Of a stretch of 64,000 bases of DNA, positions 1-13,000 are shown piece after piece. Location: positions 443,681,587-443,745,586 of the forward strand of contig CM062289.1 of assembly GCA_031216915.1 (NCBI GenBank), given 5' to 3'. Origin of the DNA: Pictodentalium vernedei. Taxonomy: Eukaryota; Mollusca; Scaphopoda; Dentaliida; Dentaliidae. Made by a program: the position numbers and the translations under genes. The notes under the pieces were generated by a model that ran no database searches, was not told the DNA's origin, and saw only the letters and a list, made by a program, of their open reading frames with translations. How positions within the stretch are numbered: the stretch's first letter is position 1; each line of letters begins with the position of its first letter.

Positions 1-73
1 GAGCAGCATGTAAGAACTAGAGGTACCGTGAGCAAACTCACAAAGTAATACCCCCCCCCCCATGCCTGAAATG

Positions 74-400
74 TATAAGTTAGATTATCTCCCCTTGGAA
101 ATGTCAGAACGGAATTATATTGCTTCATGCACATCTTCATATGAAATTCTTCCATTGTGTAAAGTTTCATGAAAATTCTTCAAATGGTTTAGGAGGAGTT
201 GAGCTTACAAGGATGGACAGACGGTATAAATTAGATTATCTCCCCTTGGAAATGTCAGAACAGAATTATATTGCTTCATGCACATCTTCATATGGACTTC
301 TTCCATTGTGTCAAGTTTCATGAAAATTCTTCAAACGGTTTAGGAGGAGTTGCGCTTACAAGGATGGACAGATGGACAGATGGACAGACGGACGGACAGG
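74..400 (+). repeat. Two copies of a 151-bp tandem unit with a GGACAGAC-type tail
   Basis: Near-identical blocks start at about 74 and 225. Each runs from a TTAGATTATCTCC motif to a GGATGGACAG tail, and the second expands into a short GACGGACGGACAG microsatellite. The open frames across them are repeat-derived. Confidence 0.8.
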
Positions 401-408
401 GTGATTCC

Positions 409-450
409 TATATACCCCCCCCCCCAAACTTTGTTTGCGGGGGGGGTATA
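409..450. repeat. Poly-C / poly-G snapback
   Basis: A run of 13 C and a run of 8 G are separated by a short AAACTTTGTTTGC spacer and bounded by TATA on both sides, so the 42 bases fold on themselves. Such homopolymer stems recur in this window. Confidence 0.6.
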
Positions 451-622
451 ATGATTTTGGCACCACTGCTCAACCATTATGACCCCATATTTCAGTGATG
501 TAGAAACTGGTAGAAGGAAGGGGGCAACATCCAGAGGTCCCCTACCACCCCCACCCCCTCCCACCAAAAAAAAATCCTGAATTCTGAGATCTGCTTGAAG
601 TGGTAGCTAATGCAATTACAGA

Positions 623-1225
623 TAGTGTTCAAACGATTACCAAAAATGGTCGCAGTCCGATTACCGGTTATTTGAGCTCACAATCGGCCGATTCTGATGC
701 CGATCCCGATTGTAATACCATGCACTACTAGACAAGTCGAGGCTTGAAAGAACTACATTAAACTACACATTTTTCTTTGTTGACTCGAGTCATAGTAAAA
801 TTACCAGTCGTGCACACTTGGGCGGTAAACGTGGCTCTCACAGAGCCACGTTTACCGCCCAAGTGTGCGCGACTGGTAATTTTACTGTGACCTGACTCAA
901 TGGAGTTACAATCTTCACTTTCCTGGTAGGAACTGGCGTTTGCTGCAAGTACGTTCAAGTGTGAGCTTCACTTGTCGTTTAACTTGTGTATCCTGGAGAG
1001 ATTAAGCATACACACTGTGGTTCTTTCTCAACTTTATTGAATGGTATCATTGGCATCATTTTACATTAGCAGTTGAACAAGATAATAAAATGTGATTAAT
1101 GAATCATTGCAAAATGCTTGGCAAAAATCGGTTGAACCGATGTTCCAGGAGCCGTTGCCGTTGTCATCCGATTGCCTACAATCGGCCGATTGTGGTGGCC
1201 GGTTCCGATCATCGGTTGAACACTA
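623..1225. mobile_element. hAT-type miniature element (603 bp)
   Basis: Terminal inverted repeats TAGTGTTCAAACGAT (left) and its complement at the right end (one mismatch) are flanked by an exact 8-bp target duplication ATTACAGA (615-622 and 1226-1233). The centre (about 785-890) is a nearly perfect hairpin of about 50-bp arms. No transposase frame is present, so it is non-autonomous. The 8-bp duplication and TIR style are those of hAT transposons. Confidence 0.85.
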
Positions 1226-1399
1226 ATTACAGATAACGAATGTAGTGGAAATGTACGTTCTACTGGGTCTCAAAAGGTCTCTCATATAGCAGTACTTGAG
1301 GTCTTTTTTGTGTTTTTTAAAAACCTGGGAAGGAGACAATCACAGCTTCCATACCATCTCCCACTCAGACTATGCCCTTTGTTATATGCAGGAATATTA

Positions 1400-2330
1400 A
1401 TATGAAGCTACCTCTACCCCATATAAGTCTGCTTCACCCTTCCCACCCAACAAAAAATCCCAAACAAAACAAATAAAAAAAACAAGATGTGGGCCACACC
1501 CCAGTTCATACCCCACGCTGCATACCACCAATCAATGGCAAGAGAAGAAATAAACCATGATACTGTGAAAGCCTTTCCCATAAACAATCTTCGTTCCAAA
1601 TTTCATTGAGATCCGATATAATCCAAACCAGAGATACGAAGCAAACAGACAAAAACATAAGCTATTTTACGAGGCAAACGGCAAAATTAATGTCTTTGTT
1701 CTACAGCAAAAAATTAATTTACCACACCCCTCCCCACCCCGAGGTAACTGTGAAGGCCAGAAACACCTGCTACTGAAGTCTAGTGATGATCGGACCATCC
1801 ACATAAGAGATACAGAACAGACATAATACCACATGTGCGGAGGTGATTTGCATGTATTTTCTTTGTTTTACCGCAGTGCCATGACTCACTTGAAAGCCTT
1901 TCCCATAAAAAGTCTTCACTCGAAATTTCATCAAAATCCAATAACCCAAACCTGTGATACAAGGCGAACAGACAAAAAATTGGCTATTTTACGAGGCAAA
2001 CAGCAAATTTTCAAAGTTCAAAAGGGAGATAAGTCTAAAAATTGAAAAGTAAGAAATATTATTAGAGACTCATATGAAAGCCTTTCCCATAAATAATCTT
2101 CATTCCAAATTTCATTGAGATCCGATATCCCAAACCTTAGATACGAGGCAAATAGACAAAAAAATAAGCTATTTTGTATATTCAAAGGGCCATAACTCAC
2201 AGAAAAAATATTCCAACAGCAAAACTGCTGAAGCTCCTTAAAGATATCATGATAGTGAACATCCATATGAAATTTCATCAAAATCTGAGCAGTAATATTC
2301 AAGTTATAATGCAAACAGACATCGGAGTGC
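1400..2330. repeat. Degenerate tandem repeat
   Basis: At least three diverged blocks (about 1567-1660, 1890-1985, 2077-2160) share GAAAGCCTTTCCCATAAA, then AAATTTCATTGAGATCC, then a run rich in ACAGACAAAAA. Short open frames here are by-products. Confidence 0.65.
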
Positions 2331-2538
2331 AGATGGACAGACAGGCACAATCCAGCATACCCCACTCTTTGAAAAAAATGTTTTATGATGCTAAACGTCA
2401 ATAAGGTATACTTGCATACCAAATATGACTGTATTGCAGAATGGGTAATAATCCTGTCATGTTATTTGTTGAAGAGCTTTCAAATAAATGATACGAAGTC
2501 CAGAACTTGGTATTGGTAAACCGAGGCGTACCTACCAG

Positions 2539-3109
2539 TAGAGCTGTAGGGTTTTAAATTTCTTGTTCGGTTTTGGTTTTGGTTTTTCAGGTGGAGTAAA
2601 ACCTCGGTTTGGTTTGGTTTTCGGTTTGTTCATGAGGCCAAGTAAAATTCAATAAAACTCATTCTTATGTCCGGAATCATAACTGAATGGTAGTGAAATT
2701 GGGTGAAACTCAATGAATGCCCAAAATAAGCTATATAATACATGAAGAATCAGGAAGGCCAATATAAAATTTACCTAAATATACAGAACTTTTATTGTGC
2801 TTGGCCATTTTTCGAGGTCTGACACCTACACGCAACTTGAGGAAAGCTGCAAACACAACTAAACTGAAATGTGGGAAATTCACAGAATGTAGCCTTCCCA
2901 GAGTAGTGAGAGTACCCAGACACTGCCATTGGCAGTGTCTGGGTACTCTCAATACTCTGGGATGGCTACATTCTGTAAATTTCTGCAGCAAGAGAGTATT
3001 TAATAAAAAAAAACGAAAAACCTTAGATTATGGGATGTTGACGGTTTCGGTTTCGATTTTTTTAAAAAACTAAAAACCTTGGTTCGGTTTCGGTTAAGCT
3101 ACAGCTCTA
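2539..3109. mobile_element. hAT-type miniature element, TAGAGCTGTA family, copy 1
   Basis: TIRs TAGAGCTGTA and its complement are flanked by an exact 8-bp duplication CCTACCAG (2531-2538, 3110-3117). It is 571 bp long. Subterminal repeats are rich in CGGTTTTGGTTT. The centre is a hairpin built on ACCCAGACACTGCCA (about 2872-2992). A second, inverted copy lies at 19459-20022. Confidence 0.87.
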
Positions 3110-3366
3110 CCTACCAGTATGGGAGAGATGGAGGGGTGGCAATCGCTAATTTTTCTGCCAGGATATTTTCAACTGGATTCGGAGTCTTTGATATATAGAG
3201 TTGCTCTTGCTGGTTATCATGTATACATGGTCTCTTACACGTCTAGATTTGCTTCTTGGATTTATGTCACACACGCAGTCTGACTCGTGCAAATGGAGGT
3301 TTCTGACTGATTGGGAATGTTGGGATCCCAGCATGACCAATTTTGTGTCTCGATCAGGCTAATTAA

Positions 3367-3609
3367 CCCTTTACCTAACATGATAAGCAGACGACACTTG
3401 CAAAAAAAATTCTTGAATAACTAATTTTTTTCATTTTTTGTCTCAAAAACATACGTTATGACCCCTCGTTTGAACGAGCTCGACGAGCTCGTTCCAACGA
3501 GGGGTCATAACCTATGTTTTTGAGACAAAAAATGAAAATATTTTGAAAATTAATTGGCGATTTTTGAGAATAGTGCTGGCCGGTTTTGGCCGTTACATTG
3601 GGTAAAGGG
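3367..3609. mobile_element. TTAA-flanked foldback miniature element, family A, copy 1
   Basis: 243 bp, flanked by TTAA on both sides. It begins CCCTTTACCTAACA and ends TGGGTAAAGGG. The centre is a palindrome of about 110 bp with the core GAACGAGCTCGACGAGCTCG. CCC termini with a TTAA target fit piggyBac-type elements. No coding capacity. Confidence 0.8.
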
Positions 3610-3684
3610 TTAAACCAGATGTGTCAGTACGACATGTATGCCTTCGCAAGCTAGCTTGGTTGTGCTTTGGCTTTTCACACCTGT

Positions 3685-4088
3685 AGATATCCATGACAAA
3701 GTCACAAACCAGAAATCAACCAATTATCTGAACATATAGCAAAAATAAAGTCCAGAAAATTGATTCTCTTTGTTTTCACAAAATTTATTTCAAGGTCAAT
3801 AATAACTCCATGAAAAATCATCCGACAGGAATCAAACTTGAACTTGATTTGTAGGAACCCATAGCAAAACCACACACTAGAAATCAGCCAATTATCTGAA
3901 CTTATAGCAAAAAAAACTCCAGAAAACTGATTATCTGAGTTTTCACATCATAAACTAAATTCAAGGTCAACAACTCGGCAAAATTCATCCGACTGGGACA
4001 AAACCCAAACTCAATTTGTAGGCACCCATGACAAAGCCATATAACAGAAAACAGTCAATTATCTAAATGGTGAAAAAAGTCCAGAAAA
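3685..4088. repeat. Degenerate tandem repeat, about 165-bp unit
   Basis: Roughly two and a half diverged copies share ATCAGCCAATTATCTGAAC, CCAGAAAA(C/T)TGATT and TTCAAGGTCAA. It abuts the left end of the DIRS-like element. Confidence 0.6.
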
Positions 4089-7000
4089 GTTAAAAAATTT
4101 ATAGTAATTTATATATTTTTTATACTTACCAATGACCCAGACATAGCTGGTGCTAACTCTTAAAATATAGGGCCAAACACAAATTTTGCCCCCCAATCCC
4201 CAAAATTTGCATCTAAAACTAAAGAAAACATGTCCTGAAAGGCCCTCCACACTTCGCCCCTACTGCGCATGCGCAGTGTCAAGGACGTTCCGAAATTGGC
4301 GCCATTTATCATTCTAATAACCAATGCCTGGTAAGCGCTATGTACTCAGCGGGGAGGCAAGAGTTCCCAACTCCTGGGAGGGCCATCCCCGTCTGGGTCA
4401 TTGGTAAGTATAAAAAATATATAAATTACTATAAATTTTTTAACATTTTTATACTGTACCAATGACCCAGACATAGCTGAATAGTAAAAAGGCTGGAGGG
4501 CCAAGGACATAGAGCAAAATGGAATACGCTCAATAAAATAAAATAGAGTCATCCCCTGTAGGGGAAAGAAGTAATAGGCCTTACATGTATCTTTCTTATT
4601 TATGATAAATTAGAAAGATACAACACCTTCCAAAAATTGAGCTTCATACATCCATGTACTCTATTAATATCCAATAATCCTTATACTAATAATTTTTAAA
4701 GTAAGCCAATAAAGTAAGTCTAGAGAATAGAGACTCTTATACTCCTAAAAGTGTGTGAGAATTGCATAATCATGTCCGTTGACATATGCAATATTCAAAA
4801 GCTATACTTTAAAAACTAAGACTTGAATGAATTTTATAACTTAAACTTCTCACTAAACAACCATCCCAATAACAGCTCAGAATTACTAACTCCGGAGGAG
4901 GTATCCCCTTGTTTTCATAGTAAAAAACAGGTGACCCAAGGGAACACCCTCCCCCCCCCCCCCCTTTTTCTTGCCCTGGGTCAAATAGCCCAGAGCGAAG
5001 AGGGCAGCCGAACGGAGACACTGCCGAAACAGACAGCCTACCTAGCTATAGTAGCAACTGTTAAGTGAATTGAATGACATTCTGAGCAGTAGAGAATAGA
5101 CCTAACAATAGAGGCCTCCAGAAATGGACTCGATATTTCTGAGATAAAATTCATGAATGGATGGCTGAGCGCAATGAGCAGCCTTCAAAAATCTATAATA
5201 GCAACACTATTAATGTAAGCCCAAGAAGTAGAAGAACTCTTACTTCATGAGCCGAAATCTTAAGCACAACTGCTAAGCCAATGATATACCATAAGCAGTA
5301 CGCTAGTTAATAGAATCCATTAACAATAAAATGGAGCGTAACGTCCTTCTACTAGACATCAAAGACAGAAGAAGCTTACGCCCTTGTAATAAACAGATAT
5401 CTGTTTATAAATACATAAACTGTACCCGGAAAGAGTAAAGGCCTATGCCCATACGAAGACGGAAGGACCTTAAAATAATAGGTTCCGGATAATAGGAGCC
5501 TAACTCTTATGCAACAATCCAACCTAAATAGTAACGGAAGTATTGATTCCGAAACTATGAAAGTGAAAATCATCCATCGATAGTGCATGAAACTCACTGA
5601 CTCTACAGTAAAAGAGAAACCAACAGGATTACTGTCTAAAAGGTCAGAATTTGAAAACTACTGTTTCCAGAGGCTCAAATGATTACTTAGCTAAATAAGA
5701 ACCGAAGTTAAAATCCGTATAGGAATTTAATCTAAAGATTCTAAGTCTATTTATCAAAAAGTTACTAACTGACTTAGATAAAGAGACAAAAGACTCAAAT
5801 GTAAACTATCGTAGAGTGCATAGGTATGAGGTAACATAAACCTATAACCTAAATAACAACAGGCTGCAGTAGATCTTGTGAAACAAGTATACTAAAAAAT
5901 AGCAATGAGTAGTATGGAGGGATCAACCATATGAACATAATGATCCCTACACCACGACGGAAGAGCCTCCACTTTAGTCGCATAGAATAGCGAAGAAGAG
6001 GATCTCCTATAGTAAGAAATCGCGTCCAAAGCTCGTCCAGTACAGTGCTTACAATGCAATATGGACCACACAACGGAATACATGAAGGTTGCGACCTTGC
6101 TGGTTGTGATAAAGATGACACGATTTACCCAGTGAAAAAAGATCCTCACATAGAGGAAGATTTCACGTTAAGATCCACAGTAGACAAGAGAGTAAATTAC
6201 TCATGATCTCTGTGAAGATAGAGATGCTATCAACAGAAATGTATTGTGGTTGTTTATCTTAGCAATACCTGCTAAAACAACAGCGCCGGAGGATACGCGT
6301 ATCCTATCATTCCGTCCTATAGATCAATAGAGCGTTAACAGTATTAGCTCAGAGATCTGGACAAGCCAACACATACGTCTGCAATTGATTAGCAAGCTGT
6401 GTCATAAATAAAACATCATTGGGCGCTCCCATAGATAGCAAATCTGATTAAATACTTGTTTGTTGAGAGTCCATTCTGACAGCAACAAGCGACCCGTAAG
6501 AGAACGGGAGTGCGATAAAACAATCAGACGACCCAGAATATGACGGACCAAAACTGAACTTGGTGTAGTATAACCAACAGACGGATTCTTTCCATTAAAT
6601 TGAATAACGGAAACGAAAGAGTGCCTCTCTGGTTCCGGAGATACGCCACTACTGTCGAATTAAAGGACAGGAATTTGGGCATGCGTTTCTGAATAATGTT
6701 CATGCAATGACATAAAGCAAGCCTAAAAAACATTATTCCGCGGAAGTTAAACTGATAGTTAAAAGACTGCGGAACCCAAAGACCCTGGCACTTCGAATCC
6801 GTAGGGATCAGTATATATCCCAATCTGTTTGACTGGCAACCGTCATAACAGCCACACTCGGGTCCGGCAACTGCGGCGGCACTCTGAGTCAACCACCGAA
6901 TGTTTGCCCCAGTCTGAATCTCTTGTAACACTAGATAGACAAGAGAATGTATAAAACAAGCAATTCATGGATTGCCGGAAAGTTGCCGTCGAAGAGAAGC

Positions 7001-10000
7001 TCCTCCGAGAACGAAGCGACTCTGAGAGAGTTCTTAACCTACTATCCACGCGTGGATGTAGCTAGGGCTGCATCACGTCTAACCAACTCCAATCAGCCAC
7101 TGAAGGGCGGAGTTATACGTGAACAAACTACTGCCCTTAAAAGAAATTACATTGAGAATAATATCCCGTAAATCTTTTCTTGAAGACGTAATGATAACGC
7201 CTCAGTAAGGCGGATTACGTATAATAAAGCGTCTAAGTTAAGTCTACTATACATAATGTCGTTCCCAACATTGAAATTGGAAAAGACATAACGGCGAAAA
7301 GAATATATGCAGTCTTTAATCACACCGTCTAGACGCATATGAACTCTCGGTATGCCCTGCTCTGCCAAAATAAACTATATGTAAAAAAGATAAAATGGCA
7401 GAAATGAGCCACGCGGACAAGAAACTAAACTATCATGCTTAGTAGCAGGCTTGTATATATATATAAATATATAGCGTCGAAAAATAAAACACATGTTGTA
7501 ATGACAATATTGGACTGCGTCGGTAAGTCAGGGACAAAGTCCCTGTACCGATCGAAAAATCCGAGTCCAATGACGCTATAAGTCTCTTATCCAAGATCGC
7601 AGCAATGAAGTCCGAAAAATAATCACTGGAAAAAATGCCAGAAGATATGAAAGGCATCTTCCGATACTACTAAAGGGAAAACTCGAAATCTTTCGAATCC
7701 CTTTCGCCATCCTGTCGGACCCTATAAAGCGTTCGGTCGTCCGTAGCTTGATGCAACCGCGGACCGCACAGATCCAGCGCCGTCGGATAATTCCTGATTC
7801 GACCGAGAAACCGTCAATTGCTGGGATGCTGCGAAACAACTGTGCTAACTCGGATAGCACGTCCGTCACTGAGGCCTGAGGAGCAGCGGTCTTACGATGC
7901 ATTGCCGCAGGAAGCTCCGAGATCGTTACCCCGTGCATACTTCCAATATGCGAGCGAACGGAGTGTATAAGCCTCGTGTCCCTTGGCTACCGGATGGCGC
8001 GACCTATTCGCTGTGGAATCACTGAATGCCGAAACTGATCGGATACTCGAGGTCACGTAGCCAATGTGCGGTCGTGTGCCCTGCTGTGAGGATGAGGAAG
8101 CATTAAAGACAGTCTCTCGGACTGTCAATATAACGGAGCGTCCCGAGCAACGGACATATGCTCCGAATGTAAAATATCTGAACCACAACATGCGGTCCCC
8201 TATGTTGTCGGCTTCCTCCGATCAGTCCTCAATCTGCCGTCACTGGGTGAGAACTAAAGTAATTAAAGTGCTCACATCACCCAAATCTCCTTCCTAGACC
8301 GCAACGGACGAACCCGGCAGCCGAACCATTCGATGAATGTACGCTACACCGGGTGAGCTAGCGAATGTCACTCCGTAAGCGATAGACATATTCCATGAGC
8401 ACTTATTGCCGCTAACTCTTCATTAACTATGACGACAGAGGCACACTTTTGAAAGACATCTCTTCGAACAAGAAACCAGAAATGCTTGGTTAGCAAGCAT
8501 AAAATAATAATATATATAGCGTCGTTCAATAATTCGAAAGTTTGTGTGACATTATTGGACTATGTCGGAACTGAGGGACGATGTCCCTGAACCGAACCAA
8601 AAATTTCTAAGTCCACCGACGCTATCAGTTTCTTATCCGGCATCGCAGCATATGTTGTTCCGAAAGGGAAAGCTTGAAATCCACCGAATCCCTTTCGGTA
8701 TCCCATCGGACCGGATGAAACTTTCGGACGTCCGTACCCGCTTCCGCGGAGCGTCCCGACCCAGCATCGTCGGATAAAATATATGCGACAGATTCAGTTG
8801 ATGCTGGGATGCTGCGATAAACTGTGCTATTAAGGAAAGCACATCCGTTCCTGAGGCCTGTGCAGTAGCGGACTTACGATGCATTGCCGCTGGAAGCTCC
8901 GTGTACGTTGACTCCCGCACACTTCCTATGCGAACGTCCGGAGTCTGCAGGCCTCGAGTCCCCGGCTACCGACCCAGCGCTGTCGGATAATTCTCGATCC
9001 GACACCGTTTCTGTCGGCAGCTGGGATGCTGCGATAAGCTGTGCTATGTGCACAAGAATGTCCGGCGTCGAGACCTGCGGAGGCGCAGTCTATCGCTGCT
9101 TCGCCGAGGGCAGCTCCGCATCAGATGGCTCCCGCATACTTTTCCTATGCGAACGTCCGGAGTCCATCGGTCTCGAATCCCTGGCTGCCGGATGGTGTGA
9201 CCTGGTCGCCGAAGAATCCTTGATCGGCGAAGCTGGTAATATATCGGCGGTCACGCAGCCAAGGTGCGGTCGTGTGCGCTGACGAGAAGAGGAAGCCTTA
9301 GCAGTCTCAGCGGACTGCCTATACAACGGAGCATCCCGAGCGACGGACGTATGCTCCGCTAACTACACATTTGTACCACAACATCTGGGGCCAGATGTTG
9401 TTGAACGAGAGAGGGGCCTCTCTCGCTTGCCGTCCGGATGGACCGGAACGAGCTATGAACCGGACTAAAAGGCTTCCTCCGTTCTCCCTCCGATCCGCCG
9501 TCACTGGGTGTGCATTAAGTTAATTTTATAGTGCTCGCATCACCCCAAAATTCTTTCTAGACCGCAACGGACGAACCCGGCTGCCGAACCATTCGGTGAA
9601 TGGCCGCTACACCGGGCGAGCTAGCGGACGTCAAAGGCCGTCGAACCTACTAGGGTCCTCTTAGGCAATTGGCGTATTACATGAGCACTTTTCCGCTAGC
9701 CCTTCATTAATTGTGACGACGGAGGCACACTGTTGGAAGACATCACAGATACATCACCCTAATCTTGATCGTCTGAAATAGAAATTGATAAAGTAGAGTG
9801 ACCCTGCGGGGAAAGGACCGGAGTGTCCAAATCCCCAACAACATACCGTGACATACGCTTCCCATATTGTCATCGAAATCATACGATACAGAACAGGAGT
9901 TAATGCGAGTACACTGACCACATATAGAATGATAATAAGGTCAGAGGAAGACTTCCTCTTAAAGCAATTGATCAATATCCTTTCAATGTGAAAAGAAAAC

Positions 10001-11066
10001 AAGTCCTGGTACTCGCACTAACCCCTGGCAATCAAAATACATAATAATAATATGATCCATTAATATAGAAAAAATAATTGAAATCAAAATATTTTGAAAA
10101 AATATTTTTTCAGAACAGCCCAAGTTTCTGAAAAGTAACGTTGAGCCCCAATGGATCCCAAGCCTAAGTGTGGACAAAAATTTTAAAAACATTTTAAACA
10201 ATTTTTTCAACACTTACGAACAATAATAATGTATCTAGTTATGATTAAAATAACATATTATTATTTAGAAATCCCCCCCTCACACAGAGGGCTGTTGTAA
10301 ATGTAAACAATGAGTGTAAAAACACTAAAATAAGACTCCAGGCACCCAGGCCCGAAATCAGTTACCAAAAATACACCATCTGATGCAAAACAGAGACTTC
10401 CAGGGAAGAAACTGCAGAACATTAGATGGTAGATGCAGAACACAACGCCTAACCACCCGTAGGTGAAGACGTAAATATGGGGAAAGAACAGAATTCATTC
10501 TGTTATACAGCTAAAACTCCCAAGAAATTTTAGTAATAATAATTACAGAAACTATGCCAAAAGCATGGGAGAATAGCAAGGGGGAACTTAAAGGACAGGG
10601 AGAGAGGAAAAACACTTGAAAAACAGTGTAACTAAATAATCAGAATGACAACAAAATGGCTGCTGCCTTGAAAATAGGTAACTTAACATAATTTCATTAA
10701 AAAATTTTAAGTTACAGCCCTGATAAAATTCTGTCACACATTCTTTTCCTCTCCTCCTTTTCTATCCTCCTTAGAATCACCATTTCACTAATATTTATGT
10801 GTCTGGCATCATTTAAACAGATTTAAAAGCACAAAGATCAGTCAGATGTTAACTGATGAAGGGCCAAACTTAGAATGATAAATGGCGCCAATTTCGGAAC
10901 GTCCTTGACACTGCGCATGCGCAGTAGGGGCGAAGTGTGGAGGGCCTTTCAGGACATGTTTTCTTTAGTTTTAGATGCAAATTTTGGGGATTGGGGGGCA
11001 AAATTTGTGTTTGGCCCTATATTTTAAGAGTTAGCACCAGCTATGTCTGGGTCATTGGTACAGTAT
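4089..11066 (-). mobile_element. Old DIRS-like tyrosine-recombinase retroelement with inverted ends (fossil)
   Basis: The ends are inverted repeats of about 190 bp (left about 4114-4316, right about 10877-11066). A segment at 4394-4480 is complementary to the very ends, next to the left arm. This ITR plus internal complementary region is the hallmark of DIRS elements, and its position makes the left side the 3' end. Eroded coding traces on the minus strand include an RNase H stretch (about 6.5-7.3 kb) and a stretch resembling the segment before the recombinase of the 39-45 kb element (about 5.85-6.15 kb). A duplicated GC-richer region at about 7.5-9.75 kb probably belongs to the gag side. The copy is heavily broken, with many breaks, and old. 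The TGCGCATGCGCA palindrome sits in both arms. Confidence 0.75.
7455..9750 (-). repeat. Internal tandem duplication inside the old DIRS-like element
   Basis: Blocks around 7460-7560 and 8510-8600 match, as do blocks around 8237-8480 and 9497-9740 (offset about 1.1-1.26 kb). A shorter segment near 8640-8950 also recurs at 8966-9200. GC content is higher than in the flanking DNA. Confidence 0.6.
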
Positions 11067-11224
11067 AAAAATCTGTGATTTTGGGATGATGGAATGATGT
11101 AAAAATAGGCCGATGAAATCGTCAAATGTGTACCCATACGCGCAATTAGTAGAAAGCTGTATGACGGAGGGCCACCACGGATGCTGACATAATGTACACC
11201 ATACAAGGTATGGGTACATATAGA

Positions 11225-12710
11225 AATGGATTGGAGGAGTGTCTAATTTGATGGATAAAGGGTTAATATCTCTGGATCAAATCATCAGATTTACATAAAA
11301 AACTATACAGCACAGCACATCAGTAACCTGAATAAATATATAAAGTAACATGACAATCGGATTGATATTTTTTGAGTTATCTCATGCCAAAGGGATTGGA
11401 GGAATTTTCAATTTGAAGGATAAAGGGTTAATATCTCCGGATCAAATTATCAGATTTCCAGCAAAAACTATACAGCTCAGCACATCAGTAACCTGAACAC
11501 AATTTTAAAGTAACTTGACAATCCAAGCAATATTTTTCAAGTTATCGAATGCGAAAGGGATTCGAGGAATTTTCAATTTGAAGGATAAAGGGTTAATATC
11601 TCAGGATTAAATTTTCAGATTTACACCAAAAACTATACAGCTTGGCACATCATAACCTGAACACAAATATATAGTAACTTGACAATCCAAGCAATATTTT
11701 TCAAGTTATCGAATTTCCAAAGGGATTGGAGGAATTTTCAATTTGAAGGATAAAGGGTTAATATCTCAGGATCAAAATAACAGATTTACACCAAAAACTA
11801 TACAGCTTGGCACATCATAACCTGAACACAAATATATAGTAACTTGACAATCCAAGCAATATTTTTCAAGTTATCGAATGCGAAAGGGATTGGTGGAATT
11901 TTCAAATTGAAGGATAAAGGGTTAATATCTCAGGATTAAATTATCAGATTTACACCAAAAACTATACAGCTTGGCACATCATAACCTGAACACAAATATA
12001 TAGTAACCTGACAATCCAAGCAATATTTTTCAAGTTATCGAATGCCAAAGGGATTGGAGGAATTTTCAATTTGAAGGATAAAGGGTTAATATCTCAGGAT
12101 TAAATTATCAGATTTACACCAAAAACTATACAGCTCGGCACATCAGTAACCTTAACAAAAATATAAAGTAACTTGACAATCCAAGCAATATTTTTCAAGT
12201 TATCAAATGCCAAAGGGATTGGGGAAATTTTCAATTTGAAGGATAAAGGGTTAATATCTCAGGATCAAAATAACAGATTTACACCAAATACTACACAGCT
12301 CGGCACCTCAGTAACCTGAACACAAATATAAAGTAACTTGACAATCCAAGCAATATTTTTCAAGTTATCAAATGCCAAAGAGATTGGAGGAATTTTCAAT
12401 TTGAAGGATAAAGGGTTAATATCTCGGGATCAAATCATCAGATTTACACCAAAAACTATACAGCTTGGCAAATCAATAACCTGAACACAAATATAAAGTA
12501 ACTAGACAATCCAAGCAATATTTTTCAAGTTATCGAATGCCAAAAGGATTGGAGGAATTTTCAATTTGAAGGATAAAGGGTTAATATCTCAGGATCAAAT
12601 TATCCGATTTACACCAAAAACTATACAGCTCGGCACATCAGTAACCTGAACACAAATATAAAGTAACTTGACAATCCAAGCAATATTTTTCAAGTTATCA
12701 AATGACAAAG
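11225..12710. repeat. 165-bp tandem array
   Basis: An anchor motif recurs near 11392, 11557, 11722, 11886, 12050, 12215, 12380, 12545 and 12710, giving eight intervals of 164-165 bp. Each unit contains AAGGATAAAGGGTTAATATC and CAATATTTTTCAAGTTATC. No coding sense. The array is bracketed by two direct repeats built on GGGTACA(C/T)AT (about 11170-11235 and 12785-12850). Confidence 0.92.
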
Positions 12711-12714
12711 AAAT

Positions 12715-12780
12715 GGATACGGACGCCGCACAGACAGATGGATGGACGGACGGACAGACGGACGGACAAAGGATGGACGA
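12715..12780 (+). repeat. GGACAGAC-type microsatellite
   Basis: A short degenerate run of GGACGGACAGAC units at the end of the 165-bp array. It is the same kind of tail as at 350-400. Confidence 0.7.
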
Positions 12781-13000
12781 ACGACGGATGGTCACCCCAG
12801 ATGCTGGCATTATGTGTACCATACATAGTATGGGTACACATAAAAATGGAATGATGGATGGAAAATGGAAACACTATATCCCCACCCCCCCACCCCACCC
12901 AGCCATTGCAGAGTTATGAAAAGAAGTTGGGAAGCCCATGCATCACGGTTGCTATATATACATGTACTTATCCACATAGAAATTTCTTTAGTTTTTTTAA

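Noticed and set aside
7892-9504. Overlapping 60-130-residue frames in a GC-richer region
   Set aside because: They fall in the duplicated, decayed part of the old DIRS-like element and do not form a conserved host protein.
11225-12710. A CRISPR-like array
   Set aside because: Eukaryotic context, 165-bp units with no unique spacers: a simple tandem repeat.
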